Source of the DNA: Massilia sp. IC2-278
Lineage (GTDB): Bacteria; Pseudomonadota; Gammaproteobacteria; Burkholderiales; Burkholderiaceae_D
DNA length: 64,000 bases
Assembly (NCBI RefSeq): GCF_020708045.1
Contig: NZ_JAJFES010000009.1
Location: 62,001 to 126,000, forward strand
Direction: 5' to 3'
The position numbers were made by a program, and so were the translations under genes. This document shows positions 53,379-61,760 of this stretch, one piece after another. How positions within the stretch are numbered: position 1 is the first letter of the stretch; the number at the start of each line of letters is the position of its first letter. The notes under the pieces are model-generated. The model was not told the DNA's origin. It ran no database searches and saw nothing but the letters and a program-made list of their open reading frames with translations.

Positions 53379-54440
53379 TCATGCGGCCTTCGGGCGGCGT
53401 GCGCGTTTGCCTACTGCGCCCACTGCGCCCACCTCGCCCGCCTGCGCCAGCGAGGCGCGCAGCGTCACCGATACCGGGAAGCTGCGCTCGACCGGGCGCT
53501 GCAGGTCGTAGCAGCGGTTCAGCAGCGCGTTCAGGCCGTTCAGCGTCATTTCGCGCCAGGGCATGCGTACCGAGGTCAGGCGCGGCGCCGAGAATTCGGC
53601 GCTCGGCGTGTCGTCGTAGCCGATCACGGACAGATCGTGCGGCACGCGGATGCCCGCCTCCTGGAAATAGGACAGCGCGCCGACCGCCATCTCGTCGTTG
53701 GCGCAGAACAGCGCGCTGCACGGGTTGCCCGATTCGATCAGGGCCTTCGCCGCTGCCCAGCCGCCGGCCGGCGAGAAATCGCTCTCGGCCACCCACAGCT
53801 TGCCGGTGTCGATGCCCGTCTCTTCCAGCTCGGCCTTGAAGCCTTCGACGCGCTCGACGTTGTCGATCAGGCTGGCCGGGCCGGCGACAATCGCGATGTC
53901 GCGGTGGCCGTGTTCGAGCAGCGTGCGCGCCGCCAGGCGTCCGCCCAGGCGGTGGTCGACCATGAAGCATTGGTCGGGAATGCCGGCGAAGCTGTGATTC
54001 AGCGCCACCAGCTGGCGGCGCTTGGCGCCCAGCGCCGCAATGTCTTCTTCGAGCAGGGCGCCGGTCATCACGATCAGGCCGTCGCAGCCGCGCTCGAGCA
54101 GGAAGTCGATGCCGTCGATCGCCTGGCGCCGCGCGTCGCCCAGGCCGACGCCAAAGGCGACCACCATGTGCAGGCCGGCTGCGCGCAGTTCGGTGTCGAT
54201 GATCTGCAGGATCGGCGTGTAGAAGGTGCCCGAAAGGACAGGAATGTAGACGCCGATCATGCGGCTGGAGCCGGACAGCAGCGCGCGCGCGGCGTGCGAG
54301 GGCCGGAAACCCAGCTCGTCGATCGCCTTCTTCACGCGCTCGAGCGTCGCCGGCGAGACCGAACCCTTGCCGCTGACCACGCGCGACGCGGTTCCCAATC
54401 CCACGCCTGCCAGGCGCGCTACGTCTTTGATCGTTGCCAC
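53379..54440 (-). CDS. LacI family transcriptional regulator of the beta-glucan genes
   Basis: A 353-residue LacI-type repressor. The DNA-binding part ATIKDVARLAGVGLGTASRVV is at the N terminus, with the hinge helix near residue 50 (RPSHAARALLSG), and the periplasmic-binding-protein-like core ends in ANDEMAVGALSY and VIGYDDTPSAEF. GTG start with AAGGAA upstream. It lies between the glucose ABC genes and the GH1 operon, and the five operators in the window are the LacI type (pseudo-palindrome around CG or GC). It probably represses the GH16, TonB receptor, GH1 and ABC promoters and is released by glucose or a glucodisaccharide. The effector is inferred. Confidence 0.92.
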   Translation of the reverse strand: MATIKDVARLAGVGLGTASRVVSGKGSVSPATLERVKKAIDELGFRPSHAARALLSGSSRMIGVYIPVLSGTFYTPILQIIDTELRAAGLHMVVAFGVGLGDARRQAIDGIDFLLERGCDGLIVMTGALLEEDIAALGAKRRQLVALNHSFAGIPDQCFMVDHRLGGRLAARTLLEHGHRDIAIVAGPASLIDNVERVEGFKAELEETGIDTGKLWVAESDFSPAGGWAAAKALIESGNPCSALFCANDEMAVGALSYFQEAGIRVPHDLSVIGYDDTPSAEFSAPRLTSVRMPWREMTLNGLNALLNRCYDLQRPVERSFPVSVTLRASLAQAGEVGAVGAVGKRARRPKAA

Positions 54441-54471
54441 ACAATTCCTTCGTCTATCGTTGTTGTCGTCC

Positions 54472-54492
54472 GCATGGAAGCATACTCCATGC
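54472..54492. promoter_or_regulatory. Inverted repeat between the ABC ATPase gene and lacI
   Basis: GCATGGA and TCCATGC are separated by seven bases, in the 62-base gap between the ATPase stop and the lacI start. It could be a hairpin at the end of the ABC transcript or a weak operator (GGA..TCC) for autoregulation of lacI; the sequence does not decide. Confidence 0.3.
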
Positions 54493-54502
54493 CTGCATAT
54501 CT

Positions 54503-55549
54503 TTACAGCCGCCTACCATCAGCCGGGTCGAACAGCGACACGCGCGCGGCATCGATCCCGAAGCGCAAGGCCTGCCCTGCCGTGAACACGGCCGGCCCGT
54601 GCACGATGGCCGACAGCACCTGGCCGCCGCAATCGAGCCACAGCACCTGGTGGTTGCCCATCGGTTCGACCAGGGTCACGGTGCCTTTCAATGGGCCGTC
54701 CACATCGATGTGCACGTGTTCGGGCCGCACGCCCAGGGTCGCCGCGCCGGTCGGCATGGGTTCCTGCAGGGCCAGCGCCAGGCTGCGCGAACTGAAGCGG
54801 TTGTGCAGGTCGACCTCGCCCTCGATGAAGTTCATCGCCGGCGAGCCCAAAAAACCCGCCACGAAGCGGTTCGCCGGGCGCTCGTACACCTCGGCCGGGG
54901 TGCCGATCTGCTGCACGACGCCGCCTTGCATGACGACGATGCGCGAGGCCAGGGTCATCGCCTCGACCTGGTCGTGGGTCACGTAGATCATGGTCGAGCC
55001 GAGGCGCGCGTGCAGGAGCTTGAGTTCGCGGCGCAGTTCGGCGCGCAGCTTGGCGTCGAGGTTCGACAGCGGTTCGTCGAACAGGAACACGCCGGCTTCC
55101 CGCACCAGGGCGCGCCCGATCGCCACGCGCTGGCGCTGGCCGCCCGACAGTTGGGCGGGCTTGCGCGACAGGAGTGCGTCGAGCTGCAGCATTTCGGCGG
55201 CGCGTTCCACACGGCGCGCGATCTCGGCCTTGGGCGTGCCGGCCATCTTCAGGCCGAAGGACATGTTGTCCTTCACCGTCATGGTCGGGTACAGCGCATA
55301 CGACTGGAACACCATGCCGATGCCGCGCTCGCTGGGATCGGCCAGGGTCATGTCCTGGCCACCGATCTCGATGCTGCCGGCCGTCGCGTCGATCAGGCCG
55401 GCGATGCTGTGCAGGAGCGTGGACTTGCCGCAGCCCGAAGGCCCGAGCAGCACCAGGAATTCGCCCGGTTCGACCTGCAGGTCGAGCTCGCGGATGATGG
55501 GCTTGCCGCCGAGCGTGATGGAGAGTTTGCGTAAATGGACGTTAGCCAT
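54503..55549 (-). CDS. Sugar ABC transporter ATP-binding protein (MalK/UgpC type)
   Basis: A 348-residue ATPase subunit. Walker A GPSGCGKST is at 36-44, the signature LSGGQRQRVAIGRAL near 134, Walker B FLFDEPLSNLD and the switch His in YVTHDQVEA follow, and a TOBE-type C-terminal domain with LGVRPEHVHID is present. It powers the permease pair encoded upstream. The ATG is three bases after the second permease gene's stop, at the end of the four-gene import operon. Confidence 0.93.
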   Translation of the reverse strand: MANVHLRKLSITLGGKPIIRELDLQVEPGEFLVLLGPSGCGKSTLLHSIAGLIDATAGSIEIGGQDMTLADPSERGIGMVFQSYALYPTMTVKDNMSFGLKMAGTPKAEIARRVERAAEMLQLDALLSRKPAQLSGGQRQRVAIGRALVREAGVFLFDEPLSNLDAKLRAELRRELKLLHARLGSTMIYVTHDQVEAMTLASRIVVMQGGVVQQIGTPAEVYERPANRFVAGFLGSPAMNFIEGEVDLHNRFSSRSLALALQEPMPTGAATLGVRPEHVHIDVDGPLKGTVTLVEPMGNHQVLWLDCGGQVLSAIVHGPAVFTAGQALRFGIDAARVSLFDPADGRRL

Positions 55550-55552
55550 GCA

Positions 55553-56470
55553 TCAGCCTTTCACGGCGCCGGCGGCGATGCCGCGCACAAACCAGCGTCC
55601 GGAGAAGAAGTAAAGCGCCAGCGGCACCAGGGCCGTGAGGATGGTCGCGGCCATGTTCACGTTGTACAGGCGGATGCCGGTGGTGGTGTTGATCACGTTG
55701 TTCAGCTGGACCGTCATCGGCAAATTGTCGCGCCCGGCGAACACCAGGCCCAGGATGTAGTCGTTCCACACGCCCGTCACCTGCATGATGGCCGCCACCA
55801 CGATGATGGGCACGGACAAGGGCAGCACCACGTGCAGGAAGATGCGCCAGAAGCCGCCGCCGTCGATGCGCGCCGCGTGGAACAATTCCTGCGGCAGGCT
55901 GGCGTAGTAATTCCGGAACAGCAGGGTCATCACCGGCATGCCGAAGATCAGGTGCACCAGCACGATGGCGGGCAAGGAGCCGAAGATGCCGGCGCCGGCC
56001 AGCAGGCGCACCAGCGGATAGATCATCACCTGCACCGGGATGAAGGCGCCGGCCAGCAGCACGCCGAACAGCAGGTTCGCGCCGCGCGGACGCCAGAAGC
56101 TCAGCGCATAGCCGTTGATGGCGCCGACCAGGATCGGCAGGACCGTGCTCGGCACCGTGATCGCCACCGAATTCCAGAAGCCACCGCGGATGCCTTCGCA
56201 GGAGGCGCCGGTGCAGACCTGGCTCCAGGCCTGGCGCCAGGGTTCGATCGTCCATTCGGTCGGCAGCGCCAGGATGGAGCCGGCGCGGATCTCGTCCATG
56301 CCCTTCAACGAAGTGACGAGCATCACGTACAGCGGCAGCAGGAAGAACAGCGCGGCGCCGAACAGGAAGACGTAGATGCCGACACGCGCCGGCGTGAAGT
56401 GGCGGCGGCGCGCACGGGCCGCAACGGGCACACGCACAACTGGGGTCTGCAAGGTGGTCTGCGCCATCAT
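55553..56470 (-). CDS. Sugar ABC transporter permease (MalG/GtsC type)
   Basis: A 305-residue inner-membrane permease with six membrane segments. The cytoplasmic EAA-type loop that contacts the ATPase is HAARIDGGGFWRIFLHVVLP near residue 205. The N terminus is unusually long and basic. The start overlaps the previous permease gene by four bases (ATG 56470, or 56467 for the second Met). It imports a glucose-type sugar with the other three subunits. Confidence 0.9.
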   Translation of the reverse strand: MMAQTTLQTPVVRVPVAARARRRHFTPARVGIYVFLFGAALFFLLPLYVMLVTSLKGMDEIRAGSILALPTEWTIEPWRQAWSQVCTGASCEGIRGGFWNSVAITVPSTVLPILVGAINGYALSFWRPRGANLLFGVLLAGAFIPVQVMIYPLVRLLAGAGIFGSLPAIVLVHLIFGMPVMTLLFRNYYASLPQELFHAARIDGGGFWRIFLHVVLPLSVPIIVVAAIMQVTGVWNDYILGLVFAGRDNLPMTVQLNNVINTTTGIRLYNVNMAATILTALVPLALYFFSGRWFVRGIAAGAVKG

Positions 56471-57354
56471 GCCCTGCCTCGTTCACGACTGCGGCGGCTG
56501 CGGGCATAGGCGTAAGGCGCCAGCAAGGCCACCACCGGTACCAGCAGCATGATCGCGCCGGCCGAGGCCAGGCCGATGTTCGAACGCAGGAACAAATGGT
56601 CCATGATGAACTTGGCCGGCACTTCGCTGGCCGTGCCGGGGCCGCCCTGGGTCATGGCGACCACGGCGTCATACAGCTTGACGACACTGGTGGCCAGCAG
56701 CAGGAACACGGTGGCGATTGTCGGCCACAGCATCGGCAAAATAATCGATACGTAGACCCGCCAGGCCGGGATGCCGTCCAGGCGCGCCGCCTTCCAGATG
56801 TCGCCGTCGATGCCGCGCAGGCCGGCCAGCATCAGCGCCATCACCAGGCCTGCCGATTGCCAGACGGTGGCGATCACGATGGTGTAGATAGCCATGTCCT
56901 GGTCGACGATCCAGTCGAAGACAAAATCCGGGAAGCCCAGGCGCGCAATGGCGCCGTCGATGCCGGTACCGGGTGTGAGCAGCCATTGCCACACCAGCCC
57001 GGTGGCCACGAAGGACATCGCGTACGGATACAGGAAGACGGTGCGCAGCACGCCCTCGCCGCTGACGTTCTGGTCGATGAAGACGGCGAGCAGGAAGCCG
57101 ATCACCAGGCAGGCCAGGATGAACAGCAGGCCATACACGGCCAGGTTGTTCAGCGAGAGCATCCAGCGCTCGTTGTCGAACAGGCGCGTGTACTGCGTCA
57201 TGCCGATGAATTTATCGGACGGGAAGGTGCGCGAGGCCGTGAACGAGGTGCGCAGGGTCCACGCCATCGTGCCGAGATAGGCAACGATGACGGTGAGCGC
57301 CATCGGCAGCAAGGCTGCATAGGGCATGGCCGCGCGGATCGGACGGGCCAGCAT
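56467..57354 (-). CDS. Sugar ABC transporter permease (MalF/GtsB type)
   Basis: A 295-residue inner-membrane permease with six membrane segments. The EAA loop is KAARLDGIPAWRVYVSIILP near residue 190, followed by a GGPGTASEV stretch common in this subfamily. It starts one base after the stop of the substrate-binding protein gene, so the two are tightly coupled. With the second permease it forms the transmembrane pore of the importer. Confidence 0.9.
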   Translation of the reverse strand: MLARPIRAAMPYAALLPMALTVIVAYLGTMAWTLRTSFTASRTFPSDKFIGMTQYTRLFDNERWMLSLNNLAVYGLLFILACLVIGFLLAVFIDQNVSGEGVLRTVFLYPYAMSFVATGLVWQWLLTPGTGIDGAIARLGFPDFVFDWIVDQDMAIYTIVIATVWQSAGLVMALMLAGLRGIDGDIWKAARLDGIPAWRVYVSIILPMLWPTIATVFLLLATSVVKLYDAVVAMTQGGPGTASEVPAKFIMDHLFLRSNIGLASAGAIMLLVPVVALLAPYAYARSRRSRERGRA

Positions 57355-57355
57355 C

Positions 57356-58636
57356 TTATTCCTGCAGCGCCGCGGCGAGGTTCTTCTGCGCCTTCTCGAC
57401 CGTCATGTTGGTGTTCCAGTAGGCGGTCAGCACGTCCTGCATGGCGCCGTTCTGGTCCGGGGTCAGGTAGACCTCGGACACGCCCAGGTGGCGCGAGCGG
57501 TCCTTCATGATGGCGATGCCCTTCTGGGCGCAGGCGTCGGCTTGCGAGGCGTCGACATCGGTGCGCACCGGCACCGAGCCTTTGAGTTTACTGAAGGCGA
57601 GCTGGGTGTTCGGCGCCACCACCACGCTGGCCAGCAGCTTCTGCGCCTGCACCGCCTGCGCGTTGCGGGTCTTCGGGAACACGAAGACGTCGCCCTGCAT
57701 CAGGTAAGGCGCGTTCGGCGCCAGGCCGGCGATGCAGCCGAACTGCTGGTCCGGCACCTGCTTCGCGGCCGTGAACTCGCCCTTGGCCCAGTCGCCCATG
57801 ATCTGCATGCCGGCCTTGCCCGAGATGAGCATGGCAGTGGCGTCGTTCCAGTTGCGGCCGGGCGAGCGTGCATCCACATAGCTTTGCAGGCGTTTATACG
57901 CCAGCAGCACGTTGCGGAAGGCCGGCGAGGCGATGGCCTTCGGGTCGCGGTCGCGCAGCACCTTCAGGTACAGGTCCTTGCCGCCCAGGTTGGACAGCAT
58001 GGCGGAAAACAGGATGGTCTCTTGCCAGGCCTGGCCGCCGTGGGCCAGGGGCACGATGCCGGCCGCCTTGAGCTTGTCGAGGGCGGCGAAGAATTCGGGG
58101 ACGCTGGCGGGTTCTTTCGCAATGCCGGCTTTCTGGAACGCCGCCTTGGAATACCAGATCCAGGTCTGCATGTGGATGTTCAGCGGTACGGCATAGTAAT
58201 GGCCGTCGACCTTGATCACGCTGACGATGGGTTCGGGCAGCAGCTTGTCCCAGTTCTGGGCGCGCGCCACGTCGTCGACGTTGTTCAGCATGCCCTGCTC
58301 GATGATGTCGAAGAACTGCTTCGAGGTGTTGAACTGGGCGGCGGTGGGCGGGTTGCCGCCGACGATGCGGTTGACGGTGACGGCGCGCGACTGGTCGCCG
58401 CCGGCGATCGCCGTGTCGACCCAGACGCCGCCGGCGGCGCGGTAGGCCTGGGCCACCTGCTTGACGGCGGCCGATTCGCCGCCCGAGGTCCACCAGTGGA
58501 TGACTTCGGCCCGGGGCGCGCTAGCCCGCGGCGCCGAACTGGCTGCCGCCGCGCCGGCGCCGGCTGCGAGCGTGTTTGCGCTGGCGAACAAGGCCGCGCA
58601 GGCGCAGGCCAGCGCCCTATTCTGTGCTTTGTACAT
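57356..58636 (-). CDS. Glucose-type ABC transporter substrate-binding protein (GtsA-like)
   Basis: A 426-residue periplasmic sugar-binding protein of the CUT1 family. Signal peptide with an Ala-rich segment, then EVIHWWTSGGESAAV, a stretch that resembles the glucose-binding GtsA proteins of pseudomonads and suggests glucose or mannose as substrate. Other family features are the YAVPLNIHMQTWIWYSK and GDWAKGEF stretches. GGAGACACG precedes the ATG. First gene of the operon SBP, permease, permease, ATPase. A sigma-70 promoter and a LacI operator lie directly upstream. It would collect glucose set free in the periplasm by GH3. Confidence 0.9.
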   Translation of the reverse strand: MYKAQNRALACACAALFASANTLAAGAGAAAASSAPRASAPRAEVIHWWTSGGESAAVKQVAQAYRAAGGVWVDTAIAGGDQSRAVTVNRIVGGNPPTAAQFNTSKQFFDIIEQGMLNNVDDVARAQNWDKLLPEPIVSVIKVDGHYYAVPLNIHMQTWIWYSKAAFQKAGIAKEPASVPEFFAALDKLKAAGIVPLAHGGQAWQETILFSAMLSNLGGKDLYLKVLRDRDPKAIASPAFRNVLLAYKRLQSYVDARSPGRNWNDATAMLISGKAGMQIMGDWAKGEFTAAKQVPDQQFGCIAGLAPNAPYLMQGDVFVFPKTRNAQAVQAQKLLASVVVAPNTQLAFSKLKGSVPVRTDVDASQADACAQKGIAIMKDRSRHLGVSEVYLTPDQNGAMQDVLTAYWNTNMTVEKAQKNLAAALQE

Positions 58637-58676
58637 CGTGTCTCCGATCCATCGCCTGTCCTTGTCGGTACGTTTT

Positions 58677-58690
58677 TGGAAACGTTACCA
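58677..58690. promoter_or_regulatory. LacI-type operator upstream of the ABC operon
   Basis: TGGAAACGTTACCA, identical to the operator of the GH16 gene. It lies about seven bases after the predicted transcription start and 41 bases before the substrate-binding protein gene. Confidence 0.75.
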
Positions 58691-58703
58691 GCGGCTTTGT
58701 CCG

Positions 58704-58733
58704 ACTATAGCATCACGCGATTTTTTGTGTCAA
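58704..58733 (-). promoter_or_regulatory. Sigma-70 promoter of the ABC importer operon
   Basis: On the minus strand TTGACA (58733-58728) and TATAGT (58709-58704) are 18 bases apart, directly upstream of the operator at 58677-58690. The arrangement copies those of the GH16 and TonB-receptor promoters. Confidence 0.75.
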
Positions 58734-58787
58734 TTGATAACTTTTTTGTTTCTTGAGCAGTCGGTTGCTGTTTATGCAGAAACGTTG

Positions 58788-58801
58788 TGGTATCGTTTCC
58801 A
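58788..58801. promoter_or_regulatory. LacI-type operator upstream of the antiporter gene
   Basis: TGGTATCGTTTCCA differs from the perfect palindrome at two positions in the left arm. It lies 65 bases before the antiporter ATG and about 55 bases from the ABC promoter, so it may act on either gene or both. Confidence 0.55.
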
Positions 58802-58865
58802 ACGCCTTCTTCCCTTGCAGTCAATACGGCGCCGGCTTACCATAAAAAAATATTTGGGAGACATT

Positions 58866-60077
58866 ATGCACACAGCCATGGGGACGACCGAGATCTTTTT
58901 GATCGCGATGCTCGTCATCTTTACCCTGCCCTACCTGATCTGGCGGCTGGGGAATACCGACTATTGGGCGCCGCTGGTCGTGGTGCAGATCATCACTGGC
59001 GTGCTGCTCGGCCCCGGCATCCTCGGCCGCGCCTATCCCGAGTATTACAACTTCGTCTTCAACCCGCAGGTGATGGGCGCCATGAACGGCATCGCCTGGT
59101 GGGCCGTGATGCTGTTCGTGATGATCGCCGGGATCGAGCTGGACCTGAAAAAGGCTTGGGAACACCGGCGCGAGAGCATGATCACGGCTTCGCTGGCGCT
59201 CGGCACGCCGCTGGTGTTCGGCTGCATCGCCGCCGTGGGCATGCTCGGCTACGCCGGCTGGAAAGGCGCCCAGGCGCACGACTGGCAGTTCGTGCTGGGC
59301 GTGGGCATGGCCTGCGCGGTGACGGCGCTGCCGATCCTGATCCTGCTGATGGAGAAGCTGGAGATCCTGCGCGAGCCGATCGGCCAGCGCATCCTGCGCT
59401 ACGCCAGCCTGGACGACATCGCGATCTGGGGCGTGCTGGCCCTGATCCTGCTGGACTGGGACCGCGTCGGCCGCCAGCTCGGCTTCTTCCTGGTGTTCGG
59501 CATCGCCACCCTGCTGTTCCGGCGCCTGATGGCCTGGCTGGAAGAGCGCGACCGCTGGTATGCGATGCCGGTCTGGCTTGCCCTGTGCGCGCTGGCCGCC
59601 GACTGGGCCGGGCTGCACTTCATGGTCGGGGCCTTCCTGGCAGGCGCCGTGAGCGAAGCGTCGTGGTTCGACCAGAAGCGCCTCGACGCCCTGCGCCAGC
59701 ACCTGCTGCTGACCTTCATGCCGGTCTACTTCCTGAGCACCGGCCTGAAGACCAACTGGGCGGTGGGCGGCTCGGCCGTGTTCGTGGCGGCGGCGGTGCT
59801 GCTGCTGGCGTCGGTGGCGGGCAAGCTGGCCGGCACCCACATCGCGGGACGCATCCTGGGCTGGAGCCGCACCGAATCCTCGATCATCGGCTGGCTGCTG
59901 CAGACCAAGGCGCTGATCATGATCATCTTCGCCAACATCCTGCTCGACAAGGGCGTGATCACCAACGAAACCTTCACCGCCCTGCTCCTGATGGCGATCG
60001 GCAGCACCATGCTGACGGTGCCGGTGGTGTATCCGAAGCTGCGGGCGGCGGCGCAGCTGGTGTTCAAGACGAGTTGA
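58866..60077 (+). CDS. Cation:proton antiporter (CPA2 type)
   Basis: A 403-residue inner-membrane protein with 11 to 13 predicted membrane segments, of the CPA2 monovalent cation/proton antiporter family. Typical stretches are VVVQIITGVLLGPGILG near residue 39, MIAGIELDLKKAW, SLDDIAIWG (the conserved acidic transport residues) and FLSTGLKTNW. No C-terminal TrkA-N domain is present, unlike KefB/KefC. Its role in a glucan region is unclear; pH or potassium balance during sugar/proton symport is possible. GGGAG before the ATG is the ribosome binding site. A LacI-type operator upstream suggests shared control. Confidence 0.88.
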   Translation: MHTAMGTTEIFLIAMLVIFTLPYLIWRLGNTDYWAPLVVVQIITGVLLGPGILGRAYPEYYNFVFNPQVMGAMNGIAWWAVMLFVMIAGIELDLKKAWEHRRESMITASLALGTPLVFGCIAAVGMLGYAGWKGAQAHDWQFVLGVGMACAVTALPILILLMEKLEILREPIGQRILRYASLDDIAIWGVLALILLDWDRVGRQLGFFLVFGIATLLFRRLMAWLEERDRWYAMPVWLALCALAADWAGLHFMVGAFLAGAVSEASWFDQKRLDALRQHLLLTFMPVYFLSTGLKTNWAVGGSAVFVAAAVLLLASVAGKLAGTHIAGRILGWSRTESSIIGWLLQTKALIMIIFANILLDKGVITNETFTALLLMAIGSTMLTVPVVYPKLRAAAQLVFKTS

Positions 60078-60125
60078 GTCGATCAGCGCGCGGGCCGATC
60101 CATCTAAATCGGCCTGCGGCGGCAA

Positions 60126-60352
60126 CCGTACGGTGGGGTCATTGATGCTGGGGGCATCAATGACAAAGTGCCCACGCGGTTACGGGCGTGTCCTTCTTGC
60201 GTCGGCTGCGGAACGTCGCTCGCGACATATCCGATGAACGAAAAACCATGCATGGCGCCGGGCCAAGCTCCACGTCAGCGGGCGAAAAGTCGCCGCACGC
60301 AGTGCAAGGATAGACACGTAACCGCGTGGGCACGGGGTGCCCACCTTACGAT
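60126..60352. repeat. REP doublet G (inverted palindrome pair)
   Basis: Left copy 60126-60180 carries the extra inner hairpin GTCATTGATGC/GCATCAATGAC between CGTACGGTGGG and GTGCCCACGCGG; right copy 60321-60352 is the compact inverted form. The inner hairpin matches the one in doublet B almost base for base. It separates the convergent antiporter and HD-GYP genes. Confidence 0.75.
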
Positions 60353-60389
60353 CCTTGCAGCGGGCCAGGCTTGCTGCCGCGGGCTGCGG

Positions 60390-61760
60390 TTACAACTCCA
60401 CCCGCGCCACCGCTTCCTTCAACGCCGCAAAGCAGCGCGCATCGAGCGCGGTGCCGACGGTCTTTTCCATCATGGCCAGCGCCTCCAGCGGCGGGATCGC
60501 CCTGCGGTACGGCCGCTCGGCGGTGATGGCGTCGAAGATATCCGCGGTGGTGATGATGCGCGTTTCCAGGTCGATCTCGTCGGCCACCAGGCCGCGCGGG
60601 TAGCCGCCGCCGTCGAGCCGCTCGTGGTGGGCGCCGGCGATGCGGCCCAGTTCGGCAAAGGCGGCGATCCGCGACAGGATGATCTCGGTGAACTCGGCAT
60701 GGCGGCGCACCGCAGCCCATTCGTCGCGGTCGAGCGCGCCAGGCTTGTCGAGGATGCTGTTGCTCACACCGAGTTTGCCGACGTCGTGCAGCAGCGCACC
60801 GCGTTTCAGCCAGCGCCGCCGTTCGGGCGACAGGCCGAGCGCCTCGCCGATCATGTCGGTGTACAGCGCCACGCGCGCGCTGTGGCCGCCGGTATAGGGG
60901 CTCTTCGAGTCGACCACCTGGCCGAAGGCGGTGGCGATGTCGTCCAGGTAGTCGTCGTCGATCGGCATGGTGTGCTCGGCCGGCTCCATGGCGAACACGG
61001 TCGCATCCAGCCCCGGGTCGGCCAGCATGGTCCAGAAATCGTCGCTGGCGGCCACCTCGCCAAAGCAGCGCACCAGCTCCGGGTCGAGCCAGGTGCCGTT
61101 GCGGTGGCGCAGTTCGGCCAGGGCCGCGGCCTTGCCGCCGGCCGTGTGGAACACGTCGACCAGCTGGGCCAGCATGGCGATGCGCGCGTACACGGGAATC
61201 GCCTCGCCCTTCAGGCGCGCCGGCTTGCCCTTGCCGTTGTAGTGTTCATCAAGGCTGTAGATGCCGGCCGCCACGGATTCGGGAAAGCGCAGCAGGCGCG
61301 CGATCTCGGCGCCGCGCGAGCAGCGCGTGACGATCAGTTCCTGGGCCGTGCTGCGGCCTTCGCGCAGCATGGTCAGCACGGCGCGGAAGCGCTCGGACAG
61401 GCCGGCCTTCAGGCCGGTGTGCTTGAGGACGAAGGCGATCAGGTCCGGCGTGCTGTCGCGCACCGCCTTGAAGTCGCGCTTGAAGCCGAGGTCGTCGGTC
61501 AGGTACAACTCGCAGATGCGCGCCGCGTTGCTGCTGCAGCCGACGTCCTTCAGCAGCAGCGTGTAGTAGAGCTCCCACAGCTGTTGCCCGTTCAGTCCGG
61601 CCATGGCGCCGACGCGCATGCCGATCCAGCACGAGCGCACGCAATGGCCCTCGGGCTGGCCCTCGGTCAGGTCGAGGGCGTAGCTGAGCGACCCGATCAG
61701 CTCGGACAGCTTGAGCGAGCCGGCGGCGGTATGCACCAGCGCATCGGGGAATCGGTCCAT
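60390..61760 (-). CDS. HD-GYP phosphodiesterase with a degenerate N-terminal HD domain
   Basis: A 456-residue cytoplasmic signalling enzyme. The C-terminal HD-GYP domain (about 275-445) is intact: GGHSARV near 291, HD at 325-326 (LLHDVGKLG), HHERLDGGGYP at 378-388. It would hydrolyse cyclic di-GMP. The N-terminal half (about 20-205) looks like a decayed second HD-GYP: the HD pair reads KD (LLLKDVG, 71-72) and the GYP region reads DEHYNGKGKP (171-180). That half is probably sensory or regulatory. It stands alone, and opposes the diguanylate cyclase at 33638 in function. Confidence 0.88.
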   Translation of the reverse strand: MDRFPDALVHTAAGSLKLSELIGSLSYALDLTEGQPEGHCVRSCWIGMRVGAMAGLNGQQLWELYYTLLLKDVGCSSNAARICELYLTDDLGFKRDFKAVRDSTPDLIAFVLKHTGLKAGLSERFRAVLTMLREGRSTAQELIVTRCSRGAEIARLLRFPESVAAGIYSLDEHYNGKGKPARLKGEAIPVYARIAMLAQLVDVFHTAGGKAAALAELRHRNGTWLDPELVRCFGEVAASDDFWTMLADPGLDATVFAMEPAEHTMPIDDDYLDDIATAFGQVVDSKSPYTGGHSARVALYTDMIGEALGLSPERRRWLKRGALLHDVGKLGVSNSILDKPGALDRDEWAAVRRHAEFTEIILSRIAAFAELGRIAGAHHERLDGGGYPRGLVADEIDLETRIITTADIFDAITAERPYRRAIPPLEALAMMEKTVGTALDARCFAALKEAVARVEL

